DNA of 6,087 nt, taken from NCBI GenBank assembly GCA_021845835.1, contig JAJZVE010000305.1:1-6087 (forward strand), read 5' to 3'. Below the pieces are notes generated by a model, which ran no database searches, was not told where the DNA came from, and was given only the letters and a program-made list of their open reading frames with translations. This stretch comes from Pseudomonadota bacterium. GTDB lineage: Bacteria; Pseudomonadota; Alphaproteobacteria; Acetobacterales; Acetobacteraceae. This document shows positions 1 to 5,161 of this stretch, in pieces. Numbering within the stretch: the stretch's first letter is position 1; every line of letters starts with the position of its first letter. The position numbers and the translations under genes are program-made.

Positions 1-1
1 C

Positions 2-103
2 GGCTACATGGCGCTGCGCTGGGCGATGTCGATCGTGGTGCTGCTGGTGCTGGTCACGGTGCTGGCGCTGCGGCTGATCGGAGCAAAGATCACCTTTCTT
101 TAA
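2..103 (+). CDS. C-terminus of an inner-membrane transporter permease (partial, probably sugar ABC permease)
   Basis: Only the last 33 codons are present; the gene begins left of the window and ends at a TAA. The visible tail starts GYMALRWAMS, continues as one strongly hydrophobic helix of about 18 residues (IVVLLVLVTVLALRLI), and ends with a short GAKITFL tail. A final membrane helix after a G-[YA]-x-A-L-x-x-x-S pattern is typical of the C-terminus of MalF/UgpA-type carbohydrate ABC permeases, which form the membrane channel with a partner permease and an ATPase. This is family resemblance from a short fragment, so another multi-helix transporter is possible. Being a membrane-protein C-terminus is secure; the ABC assignment is inference. 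Confidence 0.5.
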   Translation, partial: GYMALRWAMSIVVLLVLVTVLALRLIGAKITFL

Positions 104-112
104 CGATTTGCC

Positions 113-141
113 TCGAAATCAGATACCAAGTGTGATTTAAT
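113..141 (+). promoter_or_regulatory. Candidate extended -10 promoter of the first 98-aa gene
   Basis: A -35-like TCGAAA (113-118; 4/6 to TTGACA) lies 17 nt before a -10-like TTTAAT (136-141; 5/6 to TATAAT). The TG at 133-134 gives an extended -10, TGATTTAAT. It sits in an AT-rich island in otherwise very GC-rich DNA, just after the upstream permease stop. The last -10 base is 29 nt before the ATG at 171, exactly the spacing seen at the paralogous gene downstream. Predicted by eye only. Confidence 0.5.
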
Positions 142-170
142 TCCGCGCGTCTCATCGCGTGGAGCATGGC

Positions 171-467
171 ATGCCGGACCGTGTTACGGCCGAGATCGTC
201 CCGTTCCCCGGCCCGGCCCGGCCGCCGCCACAGCAGCGACTCGTCCGCGCCCTGGCCGGGCTGGAGGAAGCCCTGGCGGCGCAGCGCGCAGCGGTCACGG
301 AATGGCGCGCGAGCCTCGCGCGGCTGCAGGTCGCGACGGGGCGGCTCGGCGGCTCGCTCACCGCGTTCCATGCCGGGCTGACGCGGCTCGATGCGCAGAC
401 GGCGCGCCTCAATGGCGAGGCGCGGCACCTGCAGGCCTGGGCGGACCGCGCCGACGGCAACAGCTGA
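171..467 (+). CDS. Small helical protein of unknown function, copy 1 of a tandem paralog pair (98 aa)
   Basis: I do not recognise this family. The product has a Pro-rich N-terminus (residues 1-20, PFPGPARPPP) followed by a Leu/Ala/Arg-rich region from about residue 24 to 92 that should be almost entirely helical, probably a coiled coil or helical hairpin. There are no cysteines, signal peptide or membrane segment, so a cytoplasmic location is likely. The most distinctive stretch is QRAAVTEWRASL (38-49). It is a clear paralog of the next gene: 23 of 57 residues are identical without gaps (36-92 here against 39-95 there), and both proteins are 98 aa. I chose the ATG at 171 because GGAG (161-164) lies 6 nt upstream; an in-frame GTG at 159 would add four residues but overlaps that ribosome-binding site. 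Possible roles such as scaffold or partner-binding protein are speculation. Confidence 0.72.
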   Translation: MPDRVTAEIVPFPGPARPPPQQRLVRALAGLEEALAAQRAAVTEWRASLARLQVATGRLGGSLTAFHAGLTRLDAQTARLNGEARHLQAWADRADGNS

Positions 468-468
468 G

Positions 469-502
469 GCAGTGGACGGCGCGGCGTCCTGACGCAGTGG
501 AC
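469..502 (+). repeat. 9-bp direct repeat GCAGTGGAC between the two paralogs
   Basis: GCAGTGGAC occurs at 469-477 and again at 494-502, a 25-nt period, in the short gap between the two small genes. The second copy overlaps the candidate -35 of the downstream promoter. Between the copies lies a small inverted repeat (GGACG 474-478 and CGTCC 485-489) with no T-run. It could be an operator or a trace of the duplication; no function is shown. Confidence 0.35.
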
Positions 503-526
503 AACCAATTTGAATAGTGATCTATT
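498..526 (+). promoter_or_regulatory. Candidate extended -10 promoter of the second 98-aa gene
   Basis: A -35-like TGGACA (498-503; 5/6) is followed after 17 nt by -10-like TCTATT (521-526; 4/6), with TG at 518-519 forming the extended element TGATCTATT. The last -10 base is 29 nt before the ATG at 556, the same geometry as the promoter at 113-141. It lies in an AT-rich patch and argues that the second gene can be transcribed on its own. Predicted by eye. Confidence 0.5.
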
Positions 527-555
527 GCATTACGATTCGTAAATGGGGCCGCGTC

Positions 556-852
556 ATGCAACATGCACATGCGAATGCCCGGTCCCGTCACGCCGGACGG
601 GACCATGAGGCGGCGGAGCCGCTGACGTCGCCGTTGTCGCTGACGTTGGCGGCCCTGCTCGATGAGGTGACGGAACAGCGCGGCACCGTCACCCACTGGC
701 GGGCCACTCTGTCGGTGCTGCGCGGTTTCGATGGGGCTCTGGGCGAGGCGTTGCTGGACTATCGGGCGGAACTGGCCGCGCTGGACGGCCGGCTGGTCCG
801 GCTGGCCCACGCCGCACGGCGGCTGAAGCGGCTGGCCGGAGCCGACGACTAG
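556..852 (+). CDS. Small helical protein of unknown function, copy 2 of a tandem paralog pair (98 aa)
   Basis: I do not recognise this family. The N-terminal 23 residues are hydrophilic and His/Arg-rich (MQHAHANARSRHAGRDHE). From about residue 27 to 95 the protein is Leu/Ala/Arg-rich and predicted helical. The conserved block is QRGTVTHWRATL (41-52), matching the same block in the preceding gene. There is no Cys, signal peptide or membrane helix. I chose the ATG at 556 because GGGG (545-548) lies 7 nt upstream, because this gives the same 98-aa length as the paralog, and because the in-frame GTG at 517 falls inside the predicted promoter. The N-termini of the two paralogs are unrelated while the helical cores are kept, so the tail may carry copy-specific function (inference). 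The aldolase gene starts 46 nt downstream and may be read through from here. Confidence 0.72.
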   Translation: MQHAHANARSRHAGRDHEAAEPLTSPLSLTLAALLDEVTEQRGTVTHWRATLSVLRGFDGALGEALLDYRAELAALDGRLVRLAHAARRLKRLAGADD

Positions 853-898
853 CACACGGCCGCTTTCATCGCCGCTGCCCCTGTGCCAGCATCGGCGC

Positions 899-1522
899 AT
901 GATCGATCCCGCCCTGCTCGACCGTCTCCGCAACGCCCGCGTCGTGCCGGTCGTGCGCACGCGCAGCGCCGCCATTGCCGCGACCGGCATCGGTTGGTTG
1001 CGCGATGCCGGCCTCACCGTGTTCGAAGTCACCATGACCATCCCCGACGCGCCGGCCCTGATCCGCGACCTGGCACGCGATCCGTCGCTGCTGGTGGGCG
1101 CCGGCACGGTTGCCGATGCCGCGACCGCGCGCGCGTGCCTCGACGCCGGCGCCCGCTTCATCGTGGCGCCGTGGATCGATCCCGCGCTCGCCGCCCCCTG
1201 CCGGGAAGCGGGTGCGCTGCTGATGCTGGGGGCAATGACACCGACCGAGGTGCGCGCCGCGCGCGCCGCCGGCGCCGACGTGGTGAAGATCTTCCCGGCG
1301 GCCTCGGCCGGCGGGCCGGCGCATGTCAAGGCGCTGGCGAGCGTGTTCCCCGGCGTCGCCTTCTGCCCCACGGGCGGCGTGGAGCCGGGCAATGTCGCCG
1401 CCTATCTCGCGGCCGGTGCCGCCTTCGTCGGCATGGGCGGCAATCTCGTTGACGAGAAGCGCATCGCCGCCGGCGACCGCGCAGCCATCACCGCAGCGGC
1501 GCGTCAGCTGCTCGGCGGCTGA
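899..1522 (+). CDS. eda: KDPG/KHG-family class I aldolase (2-keto-3-deoxy-phosphogluconate aldolase type)
   Basis: The 207-aa product matches the usual length and TIM-barrel layout of the Eda/DgoA family. These cytoplasmic enzymes split 2-keto-3-deoxy-6-phospho sugar acids into pyruvate and glyceraldehyde 3-phosphate (Entner-Doudoroff and related sugar-acid routes) or cleave 4-hydroxy-2-oxoglutarate. Visible motifs: PVVR (17-20), FEVTMT (42-47) with the catalytic Glu at 43, VGAGTV (66-71), the Schiff-base Lys at 130 in VVKIFPA, the phosphate-loop PTGGV (157-161), and GMGGNLV (178-184). The E. coli enzyme has Arg after EVTL; here the aligned residue is Thr 47, as in family members whose substrate is uncertain, so the exact substrate cannot be fixed. 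No strong ribosome-binding site precedes the ATG, and no edd (dehydratase) gene lies beside it. The family call is firm; true Eda specificity is less sure. Confidence 0.88.
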   Translation: MIDPALLDRLRNARVVPVVRTRSAAIAATGIGWLRDAGLTVFEVTMTIPDAPALIRDLARDPSLLVGAGTVADAATARACLDAGARFIVAPWIDPALAAPCREAGALLMLGAMTPTEVRAARAAGADVVKIFPAASAGGPAHVKALASVFPGVAFCPTGGVEPGNVAAYLAAGAAFVGMGGNLVDEKRIAAGDRAAITAAARQLLGG

Positions 1523-1592
1523 GACACGGAAGCAAGGAACCGTCAAGCCCCGGCCCCCGTTGTGCTGGCACAGGACGGAGGAGTCCGTGGGC

Positions 1593-1805
1593 ATGAGCAT
1601 CGAGACGGGACAGAGCGGACATCATGGCGGCAAGCAGGGCTTCGCCTCGATGGACGCAGCCAAACAGCGCGCCATCGCGTCGAAGGGCGGCAGTTCGGTG
1701 CCGCCGGAAAAGCGCCCCTTCGCCCGCAGCGCCGAACTGGCGGCGGCGGCGGGGCGCAAGGGCGGCAAGGCATCGCACGGCGCGCGGCGGCACATGCCGC
1801 AGTAG
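1593..1805 (+). CDS. KGG-repeat stress protein (YciG/Con-10-like, 70 aa)
   Basis: A small, hydrophilic, Gly/Ala/Lys-rich protein with two copies of the stress-induced KGG motif (PF10685 type): GFASMDAAKQRAIASKGG (16-33) and a second unit from about 42 to 61 ending in GRKGGKAS. A partial GGKQGF precedes the first. Such proteins are usually intrinsically disordered and induced by general stress, stationary phase or desiccation; their molecular role is unclear. The start is the ATG at 1593, 9 nt after a very strong Shine-Dalgarno GGAGGAG (1577-1583); the in-frame GTG at 1587 is too close to it. Its own strong ribosome-binding site suggests high expression. The gene stops 3 nt from the stop of the converging reductase gene. 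No clear promoter was found in the 70-nt gap after the aldolase. Confidence 0.85.
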   Translation: MSIETGQSGHHGGKQGFASMDAAKQRAIASKGGSSVPPEKRPFARSAELAAAAGRKGGKASHGARRHMPQ

Positions 1806-1808
1806 CGG

Positions 1809-2828
1809 TCAGCCGGCGCCGGGCACCCCCTTCGCCGTCGAATACTCGAAATGCAGCGCGGTGCCAGGCCGCGCGATCGGGTAGATGGCGTGTGCCGCCA
1901 TCGCCGCCTCCGAAAATCCCTGCAGGATCAGCTTGAGCTTGCCGGGATAGTGCGCCACGTCGCCGATCGCGAACACGCCCGGCACGCTGGTTTCGCAGGT
2001 CGCCGGCGCGACCGCGACATGGTGCCGCTCCAGCGCCACGCCCCACTGGGCGATCGGGCCGAGATCGGTGGACAGGCCGAAAAACGGCAGCAGCACGTCG
2101 GCCGGCAGGTGCCGGGTGCGGCCGTCCAGGTCGGCCACCTCGACGGCCGCGAGCGCGCCAGCCGCGCCGTGCAGGGCGTGCAACTGGTACGGGACGATCA
2201 GTTCCACCTCCCCCGCCGCCGCCGCGGCGGCAAGCTGGGCGGCACTGTCCGGCGCGGCGCGGAATTTTGCGCGCCGATGCACGAGCGCGATCGCGGCGGC
2301 GATGCCGCGCAGCGCCAGCGCCCAGTCCACCGCGGAATCGCCGCCGCCGGCAATCACGACCCGCCGGCCGCGCAAATCCTCGCGCCGGCGCACGTAGTAT
2401 TGCACTGCACCGCTGGCCTCGAAGGCGGCAAGCCCGTCCAGCGGTGGCCGGTTCGGCCCGAACGCGCCGGCGCCGGCGGCGAGAATGACCGCGCGCACCG
2501 CAATGGTGTCGCCGAGGTCGGTGCCGAGCGTGAACGCCCCGGCAACCCCCTCCAGCCGCTCGACGCGGCGGCCGAGCAGCAGGCGTGGCGCGAACGGCGC
2601 GATCTGGCGTTCCAGTTGCGCGATCAGCTCGCCGGCCTCGATCGCCGGGATCGCCGGGATGTCGTAGATCGGCTTTTCCGGATAGAGCGCCGTGCATTGC
2701 CCCCCCGCCTCGCCCAGCGCGTCGATCACCACGGCCGAGAGCTGCAGCATCCCGCACTCGAACACGGAGAACAGCCCGGCAGGGCCGGCCCCGATGATGG
2801 CCACGTCGGCGGCAAGGGTTTCGGTCAT
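1809..2828 (-). CDS. Type-2 ferredoxin/flavodoxin--NADP+ reductase (thioredoxin-reductase-like flavoprotein)
   Basis: The 339-aa product is a two-dinucleotide-domain flavoprotein that exchanges electrons between NADPH and ferredoxin or flavodoxin in the cytoplasm. Domain order: FAD-binding GAGPAG (13-18); the family block GGQCTALYPEKPIYDIP (42-58), which in thioredoxin reductase is followed later by a CxxC redox pair that is absent here; the NADP domain with AGGGDSAVDW (160-169) and HRRAKFRA (184-191) for the 2'-phosphate; and the second FAD segment VFAIGDVAHYPGKLKLI (285-301). Loss of CxxC together with the YPEK/IYDIP block points to the YumC-like ferredoxin--NADP reductase group rather than TrxB. 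The start ATG is complementary to 2826-2828; the long upstream extension of this frame reads through non-coding DNA. No good Shine-Dalgarno is visible, and a GC palindrome lies just upstream in the leader. Confidence 0.9.
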   Translation of the reverse strand: MTETLAADVAIIGAGPAGLFSVFECGMLQLSAVVIDALGEAGGQCTALYPEKPIYDIPAIPAIEAGELIAQLERQIAPFAPRLLLGRRVERLEGVAGAFTLGTDLGDTIAVRAVILAAGAGAFGPNRPPLDGLAAFEASGAVQYYVRRREDLRGRRVVIAGGGDSAVDWALALRGIAAAIALVHRRAKFRAAPDSAAQLAAAAAAGEVELIVPYQLHALHGAAGALAAVEVADLDGRTRHLPADVLLPFFGLSTDLGPIAQWGVALERHHVAVAPATCETSVPGVFAIGDVAHYPGKLKLILQGFSEAAMAAHAIYPIARPGTALHFEYSTAKGVPGAG

Positions 2829-2841
2829 GCGGCGCAGGCTA

Positions 2842-2859
2842 CCGGGCCGGCCGGCCGGG
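2842..2859. repeat. GC-only palindrome in the leader of the reductase gene
   Basis: GGCCGGCCGGCC (2845-2856) is a perfect palindrome, extended on each side by a complementary CC/GG pair after one mismatched position. It starts 14 nt upstream of the reductase start codon, where a ribosome-binding site would be expected, and none is visible. As RNA it could fold into a short hairpin and limit translation, but GGCC runs are common in DNA of this composition. The rest of the divergent intergenic stretch (2829-3049) shows no convincing promoter, RNA gene or other repeat. Confidence 0.25.
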
Positions 2860-3049
2860 GGGAAGCGGCGGCTGGCGCAGCGTGACGCGGCATGAGTCCG
2901 GCCCCGCAACGGCGCCCGGACGGCGCCGTCGCGGCACGCCGGCCGCGACAAGTTGGATGGAGAGATCAAAGTGCCCGACGGGCGCGGTTGCCTCCCCTGC
3001 CCGGCTCTGCCACACCCCTGACCAAGAACGAAACGGGAGGACGCGCGGC

Positions 3050-3118
3050 GTGTGCACCATCGGGACGGCATTCCTGGGGACGCTGCAGGATCGCGGCGCG
3101 CGGCTGGCGCGGAAGTGA
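3050..3118 (+). CDS. Possible 22-aa leader ORF upstream of the MFS gene
   Basis: A strong Shine-Dalgarno GGGAGGA (3035-3041) stands 8 nt before a GTG at 3050. That GTG opens a 22-codon frame (begins MCTIGTAFLG, ends RGARLARK) whose TGA at 3116-3118 lies 2 nt before the preferred GTG start of the MFS gene, an arrangement typical of translational coupling. Third codon positions in this frame are G/C in 20 of 22 codons. The overlapping frame from GTG 3052, which would extend the MFS protein, has 15 of 23. So the ribosome-binding site may serve this leader and not an MFS extension. The sample is tiny and the peptide matches no leader I know. Confidence 0.35.
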   Translation: MCTIGTAFLGTLQDRGARLARK

Positions 3119-3120
3119 AC

Positions 3121-4515
3121 GTGCCGCGCATCTGGCTGCTGCTCTGTCTCGGCTGGACTGTCAGCAGCGCGGACCGCGCCGTCACCGGCCCGGTCATCAC
3201 CTGGATGATCCAGCACAAGGCGGCGTTCATGGCGGCGCCGAACCCGTATGCGCTGGGCGGCCTGATCGGCAGCATCTTCTTCGCCGGCTACATGCTGGCG
3301 CAGTTCCCCGGCGGCTATGTCGGCGACCGGCACGGGCATCGCAGCGTGATCGCGATCAGCCTCGCCTGGGCCGCCGTCGCGACGCTCGCGAGCGGGCTGG
3401 CGGGCGGGCTGGCAGCGTTCATCGCGGTGCGCATCCTCACCGGCCTCGGCGAGGGCATCTACTACGCCAACGACCGCGCCGTGATCGCCGAGGTGACGCC
3501 GGCGGCGCAGCGCAGCCTGGCGATGGGCGTCGTCATCACCGGACTTTCCATCGGCATCACACTGGCAATCGCGCTGACGCCGTTCCTGATCGGTCTCGGC
3601 ACCACGCTGCTCGGCGCCGCGCAGGCCTGGCGGATGCCGTTCTTCGTGCTGAGCGCGGCGAGTCTGGTGATCGCCTGGATCGTCTGGCGCGGCCTCGCGG
3701 CCACGCGCACGCGGCAGGACCGGCCGGCGCGGGCGCTGGCGGCACTGGTGCCGTACACGTCGGTGTTCTTTGCGCTGGTGTTCGGCCTGTTCCTGCTGGC
3801 GCGCGTCATCGATCTGCCGGCCTGGGGGCTGACGATTGCCGAACTCGCGCTCGCCTGCGGCACGATCGTGTTTGTCTGGCGCGTCAAGGGCGCCGAGATC
3901 GCCGGCGCAATCGGCAGCCGCGACCTGGTGCTGCTCTATGTCTCGTTCGTGCCGATCCTGTGGACGCTGTGGTTCCTGGGTTTCTGGGCGGTCTCCATCG
4001 TCGCCGGCGCGTCCGGCGGTTCGTTCCGCAATGCGGCGCTGACGGCGATGTTCACCGGGCTGTCGGGCATCGCCGGCTATCCGGCGGGCGGCTGGCTCGC
4101 CGACTGGACGTTGCGCAGCGGCCTGGGCCGCAAGCCGGTGCTGATCGGCTTCACGCTTGCGCAGGCGGTGCTGACGCTGTTGCTCGGCTTCTACCTGCAG
4201 CAGGGCGGCCACAATCCGGTGGTTCTGGCGGCGCTGCTGTTCGCGTCCGGGCTGTTTTTCAACGCACTGCAGCCCGTGGCGCACGCGCTGGTCGCCGACC
4301 TGGCGGCGCCGGCGCAGCGCGGCGCCGCGTTCGGCACCTACAACCTGATCGGCGAGATCGGCGCGGTGCTCGGCCCGACCGTCTCCGGCACGCTGCGCGA
4401 TGCCACCGGCGGCTGGGCCGCGGCGGTTTATCTCGATGGCGCGCTGGTGCTGGCAAGCGCGCTGCTGGTCGCATTCGTGCGCGAGCGGGTGACGCAGCCG
4501 GCGAACCCGGCCTGA
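3121..4515 (+). CDS. Major facilitator superfamily (MFS) transporter
   Basis: A 464-aa inner-membrane secondary transporter, substrate unknown. The first helix starts at residue 4 (IWLLLCLGW). The MFS signature loop between helices 2 and 3 is GGYVGDRHGHRSV (64-76), and a second copy occurs in the C-half as GGWLADWTLRSGLGRKPV (323-340). RILTGLGEGIYYANDRAVIAE (104-124) resembles the helix-4 region of organic-anion transporters of the ACS type. I count about 14 hydrophobic stretches, with two extra ones at roughly 205-229 and 236-254 between the N- and C-halves. I prefer GTG 3121, preceded by GGAAG (3111-3115). A GTG at 3052 would add 23 polar residues (GSRRAAGAE-like) with poor codon bias but has the better Shine-Dalgarno. 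The gene converges with the CBS gene 14 nt downstream. Neighbours do not fix the substrate; a sugar acid is possible given the nearby aldolase (inference). Confidence 0.85.
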   Translation: MPRIWLLLCLGWTVSSADRAVTGPVITWMIQHKAAFMAAPNPYALGGLIGSIFFAGYMLAQFPGGYVGDRHGHRSVIAISLAWAAVATLASGLAGGLAAFIAVRILTGLGEGIYYANDRAVIAEVTPAAQRSLAMGVVITGLSIGITLAIALTPFLIGLGTTLLGAAQAWRMPFFVLSAASLVIAWIVWRGLAATRTRQDRPARALAALVPYTSVFFALVFGLFLLARVIDLPAWGLTIAELALACGTIVFVWRVKGAEIAGAIGSRDLVLLYVSFVPILWTLWFLGFWAVSIVAGASGGSFRNAALTAMFTGLSGIAGYPAGGWLADWTLRSGLGRKPVLIGFTLAQAVLTLLLGFYLQQGGHNPVVLAALLFASGLFFNALQPVAHALVADLAAPAQRGAAFGTYNLIGEIGAVLGPTVSGTLRDATGGWAAAVYLDGALVLASALLVAFVRERVTQPANPA

Positions 4516-4527
4516 GCGGCGGCCGGG
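4506..4527. terminator. Inverted repeat at the convergent MFS/CBS gene ends
   Basis: CCCGGCC (4506-4512) and GGCCGGG (4521-4527) form a perfect 7-bp stem with an 8-nt loop that contains the MFS stop codon. It lies exactly between two converging genes, where a bidirectional terminator would be useful. There is no T-run on either side, so intrinsic termination is doubtful, and such GC repeats arise easily at this base composition. Confidence 0.3.
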
Positions 4528-4529
4528 GC

Positions 4530-5009
4530 CTAGATCGGCGCGGCGAGCCCGGCCGCGCCGCCCGCCAGGGCGCGCACCACATCGGCCCGGCTGACGATGC
4601 CGACCAGCCGGCCGTCCTGCACGATGGGTACGCGCTTGATGCGGTGCCGCGCCAGCAGGTCCGCGAGTTCCGGCACGGCGGCATCGGCCGGCGCGGTGAT
4701 CACCGGCGTCACCATCAGATCGCGCGCCCTGCGGTTGTCGAGCCGGATGTATTCGAGAAACTCCGGCGCGAGATCGGTGCCCTCGGCCAGCAGGTTGAGC
4801 CACCAGGCGCGCTTCACGGCATGTTCCTGCCCGAACGGGCGCATCAGGTCGCCTTCGCTCAGCATGCCGAGTACTTTGCCGGCGTCGTCGCAGACCGGGA
4901 CGGCGCTGATCTCGTGCTCGCTGAGCAGCTTCGCGACCCGCGCCACCGTGTCGTCGGGCCGCACAGTCACCACGTCCCGCGTCATGATGTTGCTGGCGTC
5001 CAGCGCCAT
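4530..5009 (-). CDS. Two-CBS-domain protein (putative nucleotide-sensing regulatory protein)
   Basis: The 159-aa soluble protein consists of a CBS pair. CBS1 spans about residues 5-60 (NIMTRDVVTVRPDDTVARVA, then ISAVPVCDDAGKVLGMLSEGDLM) and CBS2 about 95-150 (DLMVTPVITAPADAAVPELA, then RIKRVPIVQDGRLVGIVSRAD). Between them is the linker typical of this subfamily, RPFGQEH...KRAWWLNLLAEG (57-77). Many relatives with this linker carry a C-terminal BON domain; this one stops right after CBS2. CBS pairs bind adenine nucleotides (AMP, ATP, SAM) and usually report energy state; no catalytic domain is attached, so it probably acts through a partner. The ATG (complement of 5007-5009) follows an AGGAGG (complement of 5015-5020) by 5 nt. 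It is divergent from the HPF-CSD gene with FNR-like sites between, suggesting shared oxygen or energy control (inference). Confidence 0.88.
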   Translation of the reverse strand: MALDASNIMTRDVVTVRPDDTVARVAKLLSEHEISAVPVCDDAGKVLGMLSEGDLMRPFGQEHAVKRAWWLNLLAEGTDLAPEFLEYIRLDNRRARDLMVTPVITAPADAAVPELADLLARHRIKRVPIVQDGRLVGIVSRADVVRALAGGAAGLAAPI

Positions 5010-5065
5010 TCTGGCCTCCTGCCGTTCATCCGGCGCAGCTTTGCCCGGCTGCCGCGCCAGGAGGA

Positions 5066-5079
5066 TTGATCTGGCGCAA
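5066..5079. promoter_or_regulatory. Candidate FNR/FixK-type site facing the CBS gene
   Basis: TTGATCTGGCGCAA matches the FNR/FixK/Anr consensus TTGAT-N4-ATCAA at 8 of 10 positions, with a perfect left half and a weaker right half. It is centred 63 nt upstream of the CBS start codon, a reasonable place for an activator of that gene. No good -10 for the minus strand was found about 30 nt further on, so this is weaker than the neighbouring site at 5110. Confidence 0.35.
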
Positions 5080-5109
5080 TTCCCGCGCCGATTTCCGCAC
5101 CGCGGCCGA

Positions 5110-5123
5110 TTGACGGGGATCAA
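5110..5123. promoter_or_regulatory. FNR/FixK/Anr-type binding site upstream of the HPF-CSD gene
   Basis: TTGACGGGGATCAA matches TTGAT-N4-ATCAA at 9 of 10 conserved positions. Regulators of the CRP/FNR family bind this palindrome and activate genes at low oxygen. A -10-like AATAGT (5143-5148, 4/6) lies downstream so that the box would be centred about 40 nt before the transcription start, the classical class II activator position. It precedes the S30AE/CSD gene and sits in the region shared with the divergent CBS gene. Confidence 0.6.
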
Positions 5124-5142
5124 GGCGGCGCTGTCCCGGGGC

Positions 5143-5148
5143 AATAGT
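5143..5148 (+). promoter_or_regulatory. Candidate -10 element of the HPF-CSD promoter
   Basis: AATAGT agrees with TATAAT at 4 of 6 positions and is the only AT-rich hexamer suitably placed downstream of the FNR-like box; no separate -35 is needed at a class II activated promoter. It predicts transcription starting near 5155, about 97 nt before the ATG, just ahead of the leader hairpin. Weak by itself; supported only by spacing. Confidence 0.3.
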
Positions 5149-5161
5149 GTGGTCCAGGCTC

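Noticed and set aside
409..1392. Long minus-strand open frame opposite the small paralogs and the aldolase
   Set aside because: Its translation is low-complexity Arg/Ala/Gly/Pro with no family motifs, and it runs antisense to genes with clear motifs; such frames are a by-product of high GC.
1561..1572. Small inverted repeat TGTGC-TG-GCACA just before the KGG gene's ribosome-binding site
   Set aside because: Too short (5-bp arms) to call an operator or CRP site: it lacks the CRP half-site spacing, and no promoter is visible next to it.
880..1574. 12-bp inverted match flanking the aldolase gene: CCTGTGCCAGCA at 880-891 and its complement TGCTGGCACAGG at 1563-1574, each shortly before a start codon
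   Set aside because: In about 6 kb of GC-rich DNA at least one 12-bp match on either strand is expected by chance, and no other mobile-element or cassette feature accompanies it.
2882..3118. 78-codon plus-strand frame across the reductase/MFS intergenic region
   Set aside because: It overlaps a region with weaker codon bias (about 75% G/C third positions), has no ribosome-binding site at its start and no recognisable domain; only the last 22 codons are plausible as a leader ORF.
2839..5069. Very long open frames on both strands across the MFS gene (up to 725 codons)
   Set aside because: They cross the real start and stop codons of the MFS and CBS genes and translate into Arg/Gly/Ala/Gln-rich sequence without domains; they are shadows caused by the scarcity of AT-rich stop codons.
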